From NCBI GenBank assembly GCA_016934455.1, contig JAFGSX010000342.1, positions 1-43,046 on the forward strand: 43,046 bases of DNA. Reading direction: 5' to 3'. Below are positions 25,772-36,094 of this stretch, piece after piece. The notes below the pieces were generated by a model, which saw only the letters and a list, made by a program, of their open reading frames with translations, did not search any database and was not told the DNA's origin. This stretch comes from Deltaproteobacteria bacterium. Its GTDB lineage: Bacteria; Myxococcota; JACRCW01; JAFGSX01. Within the stretch, counting starts at the first letter, position 1. Each line of letters begins with the position of its first letter. The position numbers and the translations under genes were made by a program.

Positions 25772-26167
25772 TCACTGGCACTGCCAGCAGCAGTTGAAGC
25801 CCGGCGCGGTGCAGATGCCCGGGCTCTGCAGATCGGGCCGGTTGCACCACGACAGGCCGGGCTGCCGGCAGTCGAGGTCGTCGTTGCACGGGTTGCTGCA
25901 CAGGCAGATCCGCTGGGGCCCGTTCCAGCCGCAGCAGGCGCAGCCCGCGGCGCCGCTCAGGCACTGCAGGCCCAGCGGACAGGAGAGCGGCCGTTCGTCG
26001 GAGAGGCCGGCGTCGATGCGCGCGCCCGCGTCGTCGAAGCCGCGGCGGTCGATGCGCGGACCGTCCTCGAAACCGCCGTCCCAGCCGCTCACCCAGTCCT
26101 CGGGGATCGGGCACGCCGTCGACCAGGCGGCGAGCGCCGCGACCAGCGCCACCAGCAGTCTCTTCAT
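25772..26167 (-). CDS. Small Cys-rich lipoprotein, 131 aa
   Basis: ATG 26167 gives MKRLLVALVAALAAWSTAC, with lipobox Cys19. A short Asp/Gly-rich linker follows, then a Cys-rich C-terminal half (CPLGLQCLSGAAGCACCGW and on to NCCWQCQ), suggesting several disulphides in a small knotted surface domain. No family was recognised. It lies on the same strand as the metzincin operon but behind its hairpin terminator, so it is probably expressed separately. Confidence 0.65.
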   Translation of the reverse strand: MKRLLVALVAALAAWSTACPIPEDWVSGWDGGFEDGPRIDRRGFDDAGARIDAGLSDERPLSCPLGLQCLSGAAGCACCGWNGPQRICLCSNPCNDDLDCRQPGLSWCNRPDLQSPGICTAPGFNCCWQCQ

Positions 26168-26241
26168 CCCGCCTGCCCCATGTCCGCAGTGTCGCAAAAT
26201 CGACCCGCATCATTCTTGTGTGGGGGCCAGGGCGAGTCAAG

Positions 26242-26278
26242 CGCGCCCGCCGACGTCTGCTCGGCGACGGCGGGCGCG
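26242..26278 (-). terminator. Strong hairpin after the metzincin operon
   Basis: CGCGCCCGCCG (26242-26252) and CGGCGGGCGCG (26268-26278) form a perfect 11-bp stem with a 15-base loop, starting 28 bases past the stop of the second metzincin. It has no T-run, so it may rely on Rho or simply protect the 3' end. Confidence 0.55.
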
Positions 26279-26306
26279 GAAGGGGACGGGAATCGCGGCT
26301 CGCGGG

Positions 26307-29300
26307 CTACAGGTTGGAGAACGGCAGGTAGTTGGTGAACAGCCGCAGGATGTCGAGGTTCTCGCTGATGTCGGTCAGCCGGTGATCGGCGTCCGAGAAC
26401 TGATCCTCGGCCTCGATCAGCGCGATCCAGTTGGCGTTGTTCGGGTGGCTGGAGTTGCAGTCGGCGTCGGCGTCGCAGGCGGTCTGCGCCGTCTCGAGCG
26501 CGGTCTTGGCCGGCTGCCAGACGTTGGTGACGAAGTCCCGCCCCTTGACCACGTAGGTGTAGCCGATGCTGCGATCGGTGTTGACGATGTTGCCGCCGTC
26601 GTCGCGCAGCGCGTCGATCGGGGCCGCCCGGTAGGTCAGGTTGTTCTGCGGGTTGGTAAACACCGCCATCTCGCTCGGCAAGAAGCCCGAGTAGTCGGGC
26701 TCGTTGTACTCACCCGCCAGGTGCACGCGCGCGCGGTCGACAAAATCGAGGTGGCGGTCGACCGTGCTGGTCAGGCCGTAGACCGAGAAGTACATGGCGT
26801 AGAAGCGCATGAAGTAGTTGTCGGACGGCACGATGAGCTGTGGGTTGGGAGGCTGATCGCCGACGATGTTGCGCGGCACCACGGTCTTCTTGCCGCCGAT
26901 CTCGCGCACCTCGGAGGCGTAGTGGCTGGCGTCTCCCTCCATCAGCCCCTTGAACAGCTCGATCATCTCGTCGCTGAAGACGCGGTAGTAGGTGATCGAG
27001 TACGACCCGCGGTCGAACCAGCCCGAGATGTCGCGGGCGAAGTAGGCCGACGAGTCGGTCATGGTCTCCAGCACCAGCAGCTTGTCCCAGAACGAGCCGA
27101 TCACCAGCGGCCGGTAGAAGTAGTCGGGCGTCCAGATCGTGTTGTAGTAGCGCCCGGAGCCCATGCCGACCGTGATCGGCTGGCCCGACGGGCAGGTCGA
27201 CCCGGTCATCGGCACGTAGGTGTTGTCGGGCAGCGGCCGCAGATCGGTGTTCATGCAGTTGGAGGTGCACAGGCAGTAATTGCCCGGCTCGGGCATCTGC
27301 AGGATGCTGCCCAGGAAGTTGAGGCCGTTGAACGCGGCGGTGGCCCAGTCGTTGATCAGCGGCCAGATGCGCGACTGCGAGTGCCGATAGTAGAAGTAGT
27401 AGTTATAGGCGTAGCGGATGGGCTGGAACGTGCGCGAATAGAGGCGGTTGATGTAGGAGTAGAAATCGCCAAAGTTGAAGCGATCGCGCTTGAAGTTGGA
27501 GAACAGGTAGTAGTGGTCGTAGAGCTCGGTGGCGTTCTTCACGATCTCCTGCACGTTGGCGCCGGCGTCCCACATGTTGCAGAACAGGTTGCCGCCCCAG
27601 GCGTAGGCGTCGCTGCAGTAGGTGTACGGCACCTCGCGCAGCTTGGTGTCGTAGCCGCTGGTGAAGATGTTGCGGTGGTAGTCATCCACCCAGTCGGTGA
27701 ACGAGACGTCGCGGCGCTTGTACATGTTGCCGTAGTTGACCGGGATGCAGGTGCAGTCCGGCGCCACGCAGCCCGGCGGCGGGTTGCCGTCCAGATCGCA
27801 GCCCGGCGGCAGGGTCACCACCTGGGTGGTGACGTCGCTGATGGCGTTGATCGCGTCGTTCCAGACCGCGCCCATGTCGGTGTTGGAGAGCAGCTTGGGG
27901 ATGTCGGTGTAGTCCTGCAGGTAGAGCGCCTGGGAGATGTCGTACTGATCGCCCAGAAACGCGCCGCCGCGCTCGTCGAAGATCTCCCTGACCATGGCGT
28001 AGCCGAACTTGATCGCAGCCAGGTCATAGTAACCGACGCCGTGCCACCCCCACTGGTTGATGCGCTGGCCGTAGTCCATGACCGTCGCGTAGGTATACTC
28101 CTCGATATTCAGGCAGTCCTGCGAGGTCAGGTCGGTGGGAACGCAGCTCTGCAGCTCCGCCTTGAACTTGTCGCGGGTAGCCGCCGACACCCAGGTCAAC
28201 CGGTCCACCTGGTCGTAGGCCACCGCCGGATCTTCATTGAGCGCCTTGATGGCCCAGTACTCGCTCGGGTAGTTGAGCGCATCGTTGGAGCCCGCGAAGT
28301 TGTGGCGCAGGCCGAGGTTATGGCCCATCTCGTGGGTCGAGAGCTGCTGGAGCGCCGTCTCCATGATGGTGGTGAACACCTCCTCGCGGCTCTTGTCCCT
28401 GAGCTTGTGCGCCAGGCCGATCAGCGCCGGCTCGTAGAAGTCCGGCATCTCGATGTTGCGGTTCATGAAGAACTGGGTCAGCCGCTGCTCGTTGCCGAGC
28501 ACGCTCTTCAGATCCAGGTGCTTGCCGTCATTGGGCAAAAAGAACGACGGCGGCGTGCCGCCGCTCCAGCGCGACGGCGAGGCCATCCGCAGCGCCTCCT
28601 CGCTGATGTCCTGGCCCGGCTGGTAGTGCCTGGGACCGGCCGCGGCGCGCAGCACCTCGTCGTTGATCAGCAGCTCCCGCTCGAGCGAGCTGCCGGCGAT
28701 CAGGTTCATCCGGTTGCCGTGGTCGTCCGGCGGCGCCGGCGTCAGGTAGGCCTCGCCCGAGATGCCGGCCATGCGCTGATCGACCTGCTGCATGATGCGC
28801 GCCACCTCGCGGCTCGACAGCGAGTTGTTCTGCTTGGCGCGGCCGGCCTCGATCGCGGCGCGGATGTACTCGCCGCCGATCACCTCGGTCTCGCTGATGT
28901 CGCCGTTCATCAGGCTGACCAGGTCGGCGTAGTACCGGGCCCAGTTGCGTATACCCGGGCCGTAGAGGTTGAGCATGGCGTTGACGATCTCGCCGGTCTC
29001 GGGATCGGAAAAGCTCGGGCTCATGCCGAGCGGAGCGGCGACATTATCCGTGTCTATCCAGTTGATGACGTTGTAGCGCAGGTCGCCCGGCCGCTGCCAC
29101 TCGAACGGCGTGGGCTTGCCGTACGAGTTGTACTCGAGAGCCGCGCACACCCGCTCGAGGTTGCCGGCCGCGATCTTGTCCAGGCCGCCGGCCACGCGCA
29201 CCACCACGTCCTCGAGGTCGTTGTCCTTGGCATAGGCGAGGATGTTGTCCGGGCTGCAGCCGTTGGGCCGCAGCTCGTAGATGACCGCGGGCACCTTGGC

Positions 29301-30608
29301 CCGCAGATCCTCGAAATCGCCGCGATCCCAGTCGATGCCGCGGGCCGCGGCCACGGCGCCGCGCAGCGCCAGATCCCACTGGTCCATCATGCGCTGCGCC
29401 ACCGGCACCAGCCACCCGGGAAAGTGGGTGCCCAGATACCAGACCACCGGCTTGGTCGTGCGCTCGGCCTGCGGGATCCAGTCGCCGTTCTCGTCCCTGC
29501 TGCGCTCCCAGATGTTGAAGCGGTTGATCAGGAACTGGCGGCCGTCCAGCCGGTAACCGCGGTCGGCGTCGAACAGCCAGCGCGTGGTGCGGAAGTACCC
29601 GTAGTTCTCGAAGATCGGAATGTAGTACTGATAGCAGTCGTCCGGGTTGAAGGTCTCGTCGCAGATGTAGCCCTGGCTGCTGACGTATAGATCATAGGTC
29701 TGCTCCCGGCAGAAGGGATCCTCCTCCTCGGTGGTGCTGGGCACGCAGGTGCCGATGTTGATGCAGGTCGCCGTGTTGCTGGGCGTCGGGTCGCACGGCA
29801 GCGCGGTCGTGCTGTCGCGGTAGCGCAGCCGGTACTGCACCGGGAGGTAATCCGGGTACTCCTGCGGCTGGTAGTCGTTGTCGGGGGCGACCTTGCGAAA
29901 GCTCATCCTCAGCTTGGCCTCTGAGCCGCCGCACCAGTCGATCCAGTCGGCGAACTCGTAGTAGCAGGTCTCCATGTCGACCATCAGGCCGACGTTGATG
30001 ACCGCGTCGATGTAGCCGGGCAGGATGCGCAGGCGGTTGGGATCTGACTCCCACACCTCCGAGATGTAGTCGCGATAGGAAGAATAATACGCAGTGGCGA
30101 AACCGGCGATGTCGAGCGGGTTGTCGATCACGCTGGTCGACCAGTCGACCCGCATGTACTCGCGCTCCCACCACGGGTTGTCGCTGGTGTTCTCCTCCAG
30201 CACGTTGTTCTCGACGCCGGTGCTCGGGTTGTACTGGCGCCGGATGTCGAAGTGCGAGGTGATGGCGAAGCCGACGATGGGTACCGCGCTGCCGGGTTGA
30301 TCGATGCCCTCGGAGCCGTGGCTCGAGATGCCATCGAGTCCGGGCTGGGCCGCGTAGGAGCGGTAGCCCAGCAGGGCGCCCTCCTGGATCTCCCAGCGGA
30401 TCTTCTCCATCGTGCCGGGATAACCCTCGAAGATGATCCCCTGGTTGTACTGGGTCTCGACGATGGTCGGCAAGAAGTACCACTCGCCGGTCAGATCGCT
30501 CTTCTTGATGTAATCGGGCTGGACGCGATTGACGTCACCGATCTCCTGGGCGCAGCCGAACGCTGCAACAAGAAGGCCGGCGAGGACAACTGTCTTGAGG
30601 TTTCGCAT
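26307..30608 (-). CDS. Giant lipoprotein metzincin-type metalloprotease, copy B
   Basis: A 1433-residue protein. ATG 30608 has GGAGG (complement of 30614-30618) 5 bases upstream and gives MRNLKTVVLAGLLVAAFGC with lipobox Cys19. The zinc site H759-E-M-G-H-N-L-G-L-R-H769 has the metzincin HExxHxxGxxH pattern. A Met-turn-like VMDYGQ follows at Met844. This matches the bacterial DUF5117/DUF4953 zinc protease group (HExGHxxGLRHNF), though the protein is longer than usual members. The N-terminus has NRVQPDYIKKSDLTGEWYF, closely like copy A. It is probably anchored in the outer membrane, facing out. It is the last gene of a three-gene set, 30 bases after copy A. The substrate is unknown. Confidence 0.85.
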   Translation of the reverse strand: MRNLKTVVLAGLLVAAFGCAQEIGDVNRVQPDYIKKSDLTGEWYFLPTIVETQYNQGIIFEGYPGTMEKIRWEIQEGALLGYRSYAAQPGLDGISSHGSEGIDQPGSAVPIVGFAITSHFDIRRQYNPSTGVENNVLEENTSDNPWWEREYMRVDWSTSVIDNPLDIAGFATAYYSSYRDYISEVWESDPNRLRILPGYIDAVINVGLMVDMETCYYEFADWIDWCGGSEAKLRMSFRKVAPDNDYQPQEYPDYLPVQYRLRYRDSTTALPCDPTPSNTATCINIGTCVPSTTEEEDPFCREQTYDLYVSSQGYICDETFNPDDCYQYYIPIFENYGYFRTTRWLFDADRGYRLDGRQFLINRFNIWERSRDENGDWIPQAERTTKPVVWYLGTHFPGWLVPVAQRMMDQWDLALRGAVAAARGIDWDRGDFEDLRAKVPAVIYELRPNGCSPDNILAYAKDNDLEDVVVRVAGGLDKIAAGNLERVCAALEYNSYGKPTPFEWQRPGDLRYNVINWIDTDNVAAPLGMSPSFSDPETGEIVNAMLNLYGPGIRNWARYYADLVSLMNGDISETEVIGGEYIRAAIEAGRAKQNNSLSSREVARIMQQVDQRMAGISGEAYLTPAPPDDHGNRMNLIAGSSLERELLINDEVLRAAAGPRHYQPGQDISEEALRMASPSRWSGGTPPSFFLPNDGKHLDLKSVLGNEQRLTQFFMNRNIEMPDFYEPALIGLAHKLRDKSREEVFTTIMETALQQLSTHEMGHNLGLRHNFAGSNDALNYPSEYWAIKALNEDPAVAYDQVDRLTWVSAATRDKFKAELQSCVPTDLTSQDCLNIEEYTYATVMDYGQRINQWGWHGVGYYDLAAIKFGYAMVREIFDERGGAFLGDQYDISQALYLQDYTDIPKLLSNTDMGAVWNDAINAISDVTTQVVTLPPGCDLDGNPPPGCVAPDCTCIPVNYGNMYKRRDVSFTDWVDDYHRNIFTSGYDTKLREVPYTYCSDAYAWGGNLFCNMWDAGANVQEIVKNATELYDHYYLFSNFKRDRFNFGDFYSYINRLYSRTFQPIRYAYNYYFYYRHSQSRIWPLINDWATAAFNGLNFLGSILQMPEPGNYCLCTSNCMNTDLRPLPDNTYVPMTGSTCPSGQPITVGMGSGRYYNTIWTPDYFYRPLVIGSFWDKLLVLETMTDSSAYFARDISGWFDRGSYSITYYRVFSDEMIELFKGLMEGDASHYASEVREIGGKKTVVPRNIVGDQPPNPQLIVPSDNYFMRFYAMYFSVYGLTSTVDRHLDFVDRARVHLAGEYNEPDYSGFLPSEMAVFTNPQNNLTYRAAPIDALRDDGGNIVNTDRSIGYTYVVKGRDFVTNVWQPAKTALETAQTACDADADCNSSHPNNANWIALIEAEDQFSDADHRLTDISENLDILRLFTNYLPFSNL

Positions 30609-30638
30609 GGTATCCTCCATCTCCTTTCGGCCTCGCCG

Positions 30639-33600
30639 TTATAGGGTATACTCATACCAGTTGAAGAAGGTACGGGCGTTCTGCAGCAGCTCCACCTGTT
30701 GCTCCATGGACTCCATCGCGTTCTGCGCGTTGACCACGCGATCTTGCGACACGCACGGTATGACCTCGCGCGGCGGGCACACATACTGGCTGGTGTCCGG
30801 ATCGATCTCCTGCGACTGGTAGACGCACTGGCAACGGCCGTCCGCCTTGGTGGGGTCGTCGACGCAGGCCTGGTACTCCTCCCAGATCGCCTTGCGGCGG
30901 TTGGCCTCCTCCACCATCTTGTAACCGATGGGCAGGCTGCCCTGCTTGAGGGCGCGGAAGGTGACGCCCGAGATCGGGTGCACGAACTCGGCCTTGTCCT
31001 CGGGTGCTACCCGGTCGAAGTCGGTGATGTCGTCCTGCTGCCCCTTGACCGCGACCTTGAGGAGCTGGGTGAAATCCTGCTCGGTGTCGAGCAGGCTGGT
31101 CATCAGAGCCGCGCCGTAATACATGCCGTAGAACCTGATGTTGTAGGCGGTGGACGGCAAGACCAGCTTGACATTCAGCCCCGGGTCGTAGTTTGGCAGC
31201 TCGCCGCTCAGGTCGATCACCTTGCGCGGCTCGAACTCCCAGGTGCCGTTGGTCTGCTTGCGCACCACCGGCGCGACCTTGTTCAGGTCATTGGCGATGG
31301 CCCCGTAGTAGAGCTGCAGCACCTCTTTCTTGAACAGCCTATAATAATTGAGCGAGAAGGTGCGCGGGTCATACCCGGGCGCGCCGCCCATGGCCTGGTA
31401 CTCGGGGAACGACGCGTAGGGATAGGCCAGCAGCAGCATCGCGTAGTCCTTGTCAAAGTAGCTGCCCACGTAGGTGAAGAGCCAGTCCTCGTAGTCGGCC
31501 GACCAGCCGAAGTAGAAGGGCCGGCCGTCTCCCAGCGCGATGTCGGCCCAGGCGTTGGCCGGACGGTCGCACGAGTTGTAGTAGGTCGAGTCCAGCATCA
31601 CGCCCAGCCCGCCCGAGGTGGGCAGATCCGGCGTGCCGCCGCCGACGAAGTCCGTGCCCTGCGCCACCCGCCAGTATCCGGTGCGCTGGCTCGAGATCAA
31701 CATGCCGCCGGTGTTGTCCAGCTCGTAGACGCTGCCGCTGGCCGGCGTGCCGAGGATGTCGGCAAAGGTGTTGAGGCCCATGACCGTGGCGCGCAAAAAG
31801 TCCTTGCCGGCGTCGGTGGAGAAGAAAGCCGGATCGGTCGCGCGGTAGTAGTACATCCACTGGTAGGTGGTGAGGAAGTTGAGCATCATGTTGACGTTCG
31901 AGTTGACCGCGTTGTTCCACCAGTACCAGTTGACGCGGCCGCGGTTGAAGTGGGTGAAGAAGTAGTATTCCTTGTAGCGGGTGATGTCGGTCTGGGTGAT
32001 CTCGGTCTGGGTGACGCCGTAGTCCGACATGCGGCAGTCGGGGTACATGCCGGCGTACTCGTCGCTGCAGAACTTGAACGGCACGGTCCAGCGCGGCTCG
32101 GGCCGGTTGGTCTGCACCGCGCCCCAGTCGTACTTCTCGTAGTGGCGCGCGTGGATGCCTTCCGAGCCCCCGTTGAACAGGGTCGGGATCTTCTTGTAGT
32201 CGTTGTAGAACAGCCAGGCCCGGATGTCGTTGCCGTCGACCGCGCCGTCGGCGTTGAGGTCGGGGTTGCCCGGGTTGTGCGGGTTGCCCTGGCCGAGCAC
32301 GGTCTCGTTGACGACGCCATCGTCGAACACGCTGAGGATGCCGCCGTAGACGAAGTGGACAAACGACTCGTCGTACTGGTTGAGGCCGCTGAAGTCGCCG
32401 AACATCTTGCCGTGGTAGTCCATGATCGACGAGTACATGTCCTGCCAGGCGCCCAGGCACTCCTGGGTGGTCGCCACGTGGCTGGGGTTCATCGCCACGT
32501 CGACCAGGCAGCGGTCGACCTGCGCCACCCGGGCCTCGTCGCCCAGCGCGACGAGCTGGGCGCGCGCCTCGGTCAGGTTGGCCGGCAGGTCCATCAGGTA
32601 CCAGTAGTCGGCGCCGAAGTTGAGCGCGTCGGTGCTGGCGCTGAAGTTGTGCCGCATGCCCACGTTGTGACCGACCTCGTGGGTCATCACGGCGTCGAAC
32701 AGCTTGTAGCGCAGCGCGGCCCGCCGCTCCTCGCGCGACATGTCCTTGAGCTCGAGCGCGGTTGCCAGCAGCGCGCCGTCGTAGAACTTGGGCATGTCCC
32801 GCGTGCGCCTGGCGGTCTCCAGGTCCCGCTGCCGGGTCCGCAGCGGCAGCTCGCTGCGGAACTCGCGCACCGGCGAGGCGAGATCGATCAGCTCGGGCAT
32901 GCTCTCGGCAAAATCGGAGTTGGCGCTGAGCATGGCGCGGGCGGCCCGCCAGTCGTCCTCGCCGATGAGCAGGCTCTCCTGCGGCGTGCCCTTGATGCGG
33001 CCGAGACGGGCTTGCATCGAATCGGGCGAGACCTGGCGCAGCAGCCGCTCGCGCCGGTCGCCCAGCGCGCGGAAGCGGCTCTCCATGTCGTCGATCAGCC
33101 GGGCGCTCACCGGCGTGGCCGCCTCGCTCTTGAGCTGCTTGCGCACCTTGGAGATGTAGCGGTTGATGTCCTGGCCGGTGATGATGTCGTAATCCGGGAT
33201 CAAACCGTTCATCGCGTCGATATAGTCGAGGATGGCGGTGATCGAGGTCTCCATCAGCGCGCCCGCGTAGTGCGCCACCGAGTGGATGGTCTGACCGGTG
33301 ATCGGGTCCATGTACATCGGGCCGAGCCCGGCCCAGCCCATGCCCGGCATGTACTTGTCGATCCAGATCAGCATGTTGTAGCGCAGGTCGCCGTGGCGCT
33401 GCCAGGTGAAGGCGTGATCCGTGCCCTCGGTGCCGGACTCGATCAGGGTGCACACCCTGGCCAGATTGAGCTTGTTGAGCATCGAGATGCCGCCCATATG
33501 CTGGGTCAGCGTGTCATCCAGCTCGGGGTGATCGGCCACAAAGCGCTTGACGTTGTCGATGTTGCAGTCGTTGTCCTTGACCACGAACATGTCGGGCACG

Positions 33601-34832
33601 TCGGCCAGCTCTTCTTCGAGCTGAGCTTTGGTCACGCTGTTGCTGTTGTTGCGCGACATCACGCGCAGCATCGCCACCACCTCGCGGAAGGGCTTGTTCC
33701 AGCGCTGCCCGATCAGGTAGGCGGCTTTCTTGGCCGCATACTTCTCGCGCAGCCCGGGATCCATGTCCTCGTCGTCGGGAAACTCGACGTTGAGATAGTA
33801 GATGATCGGCTTGGGCGTGCGCAGGTGGTACGGGATCAGGTTGCCGCTGTCGTCGCGCGAGCGCTCCCAGATGTTGAACCGGTTGGCCCGCCGCATCACG
33901 CCCGAATCGGTGAGCGCGTAGTCGGCGTCGTAGGTCAGGCGATCGAGGCGGTAGTCGCCGAAGCGCTCGAAGATCGGGACGCGCTTGACCATGCCGGCGT
34001 AGGGGCCGCTCTGGTGCCGCACGTACTCGCCGCTGTTGTCGACCAGGTCGACCGCGTCCGGGTACGGCATCGGCACGTAGTCGTTGTCGGGGTCGGCCTT
34101 GAGGAACGAGTGACGGACGTGCACCTCGCCCGGCGCGCAGTCGATCACGCCGTAGTCCTGGTACAGGCAGCCGATCAGATCCGGCCACAGCGTGTACTTG
34201 CCGACAAAGTCGATGTAGTTGTCGCTGAAGCGCGCGCGCTCCGGCGTGTCGATCTCGTGCTCCTGCACGTAGTAGGCGTTGCTGGTGATGTTCTTGAGCG
34301 GCACAAAGGGCGTCCACTCGTCCCAGTACATCATGTAGCTGACCAGGCCGTAGTTGGGCGCCATGTTCATCGCCCAGTCCACGACCATGTACTCGCGCTC
34401 GTTCCACGGCCGCTCGTGGTTCTTGTCGATGGTGTTGGTCTCCTCGCCGGTCTGCGGGTTGTAGGAGCGGCGAATGTCGAAGTGCTCCTTGATGACGTAC
34501 ATCACCACCGGTGAGCCGTAGTAGTCCGCGCCCTCGTACTCGCCCGTCTCCGAGCCCGGCACGTACTCCCAGTCGCGGTAACCGTAGAGATAGCGCTCGG
34601 TGATCTTCCAGCGCAGCCGCTCGATCACGGCCCAGTCGCCGTCTCCCGTCGTCACCCAGTTGTTGTTGGCCGCGTTGTCGATCACGGTCTTCTTGAAGTA
34701 CCAGCTCCCCTCGAACATGGACTTCTTCTGGTAGGGCGGGTGCACTCGGTTGATGTCCGAGTTGAGCTCGGCGCAGGCCACGGTCGCCAGTGCGGCCAGC
34801 GCTCCGACTAACAATTTCCAGCAGGTACGCAT
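30639..34832 (-). CDS. Giant lipoprotein metzincin-type metalloprotease, copy A
   Basis: A 1397-residue protein. ATG 34832 has AGGAG (complement of 34841-34845) 8 bases upstream. The longer open frame to 35048 would run into the upstream gene and is rejected. The signal MRTCWKLLVGALAALATVAC has lipobox Cys20. The zinc site is H718-E-V-G-H-N-V-G-M-R-H728, with a Met-turn-like IMDYHG at Met804. It shares the N-terminal INRVxPxYxKKS and WYF motifs, and the general layout, with copy B. The two are therefore old tandem paralogues, differing widely in sequence. A stretch DLNADGAVDGNDIRAW resembles a dockerin/EF-type calcium loop. It is probably a surface protease, co-expressed with the upstream beta-barrel gene. 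Confidence 0.85.
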   Translation of the reverse strand: MRTCWKLLVGALAALATVACAELNSDINRVHPPYQKKSMFEGSWYFKKTVIDNAANNNWVTTGDGDWAVIERLRWKITERYLYGYRDWEYVPGSETGEYEGADYYGSPVVMYVIKEHFDIRRSYNPQTGEETNTIDKNHERPWNEREYMVVDWAMNMAPNYGLVSYMMYWDEWTPFVPLKNITSNAYYVQEHEIDTPERARFSDNYIDFVGKYTLWPDLIGCLYQDYGVIDCAPGEVHVRHSFLKADPDNDYVPMPYPDAVDLVDNSGEYVRHQSGPYAGMVKRVPIFERFGDYRLDRLTYDADYALTDSGVMRRANRFNIWERSRDDSGNLIPYHLRTPKPIIYYLNVEFPDDEDMDPGLREKYAAKKAAYLIGQRWNKPFREVVAMLRVMSRNNSNSVTKAQLEEELADVPDMFVVKDNDCNIDNVKRFVADHPELDDTLTQHMGGISMLNKLNLARVCTLIESGTEGTDHAFTWQRHGDLRYNMLIWIDKYMPGMGWAGLGPMYMDPITGQTIHSVAHYAGALMETSITAILDYIDAMNGLIPDYDIITGQDINRYISKVRKQLKSEAATPVSARLIDDMESRFRALGDRRERLLRQVSPDSMQARLGRIKGTPQESLLIGEDDWRAARAMLSANSDFAESMPELIDLASPVREFRSELPLRTRQRDLETARRTRDMPKFYDGALLATALELKDMSREERRAALRYKLFDAVMTHEVGHNVGMRHNFSASTDALNFGADYWYLMDLPANLTEARAQLVALGDEARVAQVDRCLVDVAMNPSHVATTQECLGAWQDMYSSIMDYHGKMFGDFSGLNQYDESFVHFVYGGILSVFDDGVVNETVLGQGNPHNPGNPDLNADGAVDGNDIRAWLFYNDYKKIPTLFNGGSEGIHARHYEKYDWGAVQTNRPEPRWTVPFKFCSDEYAGMYPDCRMSDYGVTQTEITQTDITRYKEYYFFTHFNRGRVNWYWWNNAVNSNVNMMLNFLTTYQWMYYYRATDPAFFSTDAGKDFLRATVMGLNTFADILGTPASGSVYELDNTGGMLISSQRTGYWRVAQGTDFVGGGTPDLPTSGGLGVMLDSTYYNSCDRPANAWADIALGDGRPFYFGWSADYEDWLFTYVGSYFDKDYAMLLLAYPYASFPEYQAMGGAPGYDPRTFSLNYYRLFKKEVLQLYYGAIANDLNKVAPVVRKQTNGTWEFEPRKVIDLSGELPNYDPGLNVKLVLPSTAYNIRFYGMYYGAALMTSLLDTEQDFTQLLKVAVKGQQDDITDFDRVAPEDKAEFVHPISGVTFRALKQGSLPIGYKMVEEANRRKAIWEEYQACVDDPTKADGRCQCVYQSQEIDPDTSQYVCPPREVIPCVSQDRVVNAQNAMESMEQQVELLQNARTFFNWYEYTL

Positions 34833-34897
34833 CTTGTTATCTCCTTGAGGAGTCTTTGACGTTTTCGCTTCGCCCTCGCGTCGCCCGGCCGCTGCCA

Positions 34898-36019
34898 TCA
34901 GACGCTCCCCGTGACGCTGAGGAAGAACGACGACAGGTTGTTGCTGGTGCTGATGAAGTCGAAGAACGGGAAACGCAGGCTCTTGTTGTCGGCGGTGAAC
35001 GCCGGCTGCTGGCTGCTCACGCCGAGCGTGAAGCCCAGGTGTTCCCACGGCCGGTACGAGAGCGAGATCGAGCCCGCGGTCGAGTCGCTCTGGCCGGCCG
35101 CGTGCGCGTACTCGCTGGAGTACTGGTCGCTCAACGGCTGCGTGTACATCCAGCTATTGTTGACAAAGAGCCCGACGGCCGCGGTCACGGTCTTGAAGAA
35201 GGTGTACGAGGCCTCGAACGAGTTGCTGAGCGAATGGCTGCCGTTGCGCATGCCGCCCTCGGCGATGATGCCGTTGCCCAGATCCTCGGCGCCGCCCGGC
35301 CGATACTGCAGCGACAGCGGCAGGTCGTTCCGGCTGTGGACGACGTTGGTGTACATGTGAAAGTTCTTGCGAAAGGCGATACCGTAGTTGAGCGACAGGT
35401 CCTGCCAGCTCCAGTTGACCGACAGCGCCGGCCGGACCGCGGTGATCAGGGTGGCCGAGCGGCTCTGCATGCTGACCGGGATGGCGAAGCTGCAGTTGGC
35501 GCCAAAGCCGATGCCGGTCACCGGCTCGCGGTAGAGCTCGGGATAGGCCACGCCGAACCCGACGTCGCCGATGGTGAGCTGCCGCATGTAGGAATCGCCA
35601 TAGGTGTAGTTGAGCAGCATGTTCTTGGCCGCGGCCACGCTGAGCGACAGGTTGACCTTTTCCCACAGCGTCAGGCTTGGCCTGAAGGCGACGCCGATGG
35701 ACCACTGCGGGTTGCGGGCATACTGGTTGGCGACAAAGGTGCCGATGCCGACGCTGTTGTCGAGCGTGACCGAGGCGCTTACCGGAAACTTGGGCTTGCC
35801 ATCCTTGTCCCCGGCCTCGACGGTCGCCGTGGCCGTTGGCGCGGTCGCATTGACCGGCTCGGCCACCTGCTCGGTCGGCGCGGCCGCCTGCTCGGCCGGC
35901 TCGGGTTGCTGCTCGGTCGCCGCTGCCGTCTGTTCCGCGGGCTGGGCCGCCTCCTCGGCCCACGCACCCATGGGCAGAAGCAACAGCGCGCCCAGGACCG
36001 CCCCTCGCGATCTCACCAT
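34898..36019 (-). CDS. Outer-membrane beta-barrel protein candidate
   Basis: A 373-residue protein. ATG 36019 has GGGAG (complement of 36027-36031) 7 bases upstream, and gives the signal peptide MVRSRGAVLGALLLLPMGAWA. A Glu/Ala/Pro/Thr-rich linker runs to about residue 70. After that come many amphipathic strands with alternating polar and hydrophobic or aromatic residues (PQWSIGVAFRPSLTLWEKVN, ALSVNWSWQDLSLNYGIAF) and a C-terminal strand ending SSFFLSVTGSV. This suggests a barrel of about 12-14 strands. No specific family was recognised. It is the first gene of the metzincin set (copy A starts 65 bases downstream) and follows a sigma-54-like promoter. It may help secrete or dock the proteases. 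Confidence 0.7.
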   Translation of the reverse strand: MVRSRGAVLGALLLLPMGAWAEEAAQPAEQTAAATEQQPEPAEQAAAPTEQVAEPVNATAPTATATVEAGDKDGKPKFPVSASVTLDNSVGIGTFVANQYARNPQWSIGVAFRPSLTLWEKVNLSLSVAAAKNMLLNYTYGDSYMRQLTIGDVGFGVAYPELYREPVTGIGFGANCSFAIPVSMQSRSATLITAVRPALSVNWSWQDLSLNYGIAFRKNFHMYTNVVHSRNDLPLSLQYRPGGAEDLGNGIIAEGGMRNGSHSLSNSFEASYTFFKTVTAAVGLFVNNSWMYTQPLSDQYSSEYAHAAGQSDSTAGSISLSYRPWEHLGFTLGVSSQQPAFTADNKSLRFPFFDFISTSNNLSSFFLSVTGSV

Positions 36020-36094
36020 CCTTGTTCTCCCGTCCGGTTGAACCGGAAATACATGGCTATCAAGTTTTTCCGCCTGTGCGGGGCCCTCGGTTTT

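Noticed and set aside
25794-29690. 1298-codon open frame on the + strand opposite the metzincin copy B gene
   Set aside because: A mirror of high third-position GC in the real gene; the product is Val/Asp/His/Arg-rich with no signal or motif.
30699-34514. 1271-codon open frame on the + strand opposite metzincin copy A
   Set aside because: Same reason; the - strand product has a lipobox, ribosome site, zinc site and a paralogue.
30609-35048. Longer N-terminus for metzincin copy A (start at 35048)
   Set aside because: It would overlap the barrel gene and bury a clear lipoprotein signal that has its own ribosome site at 34832.
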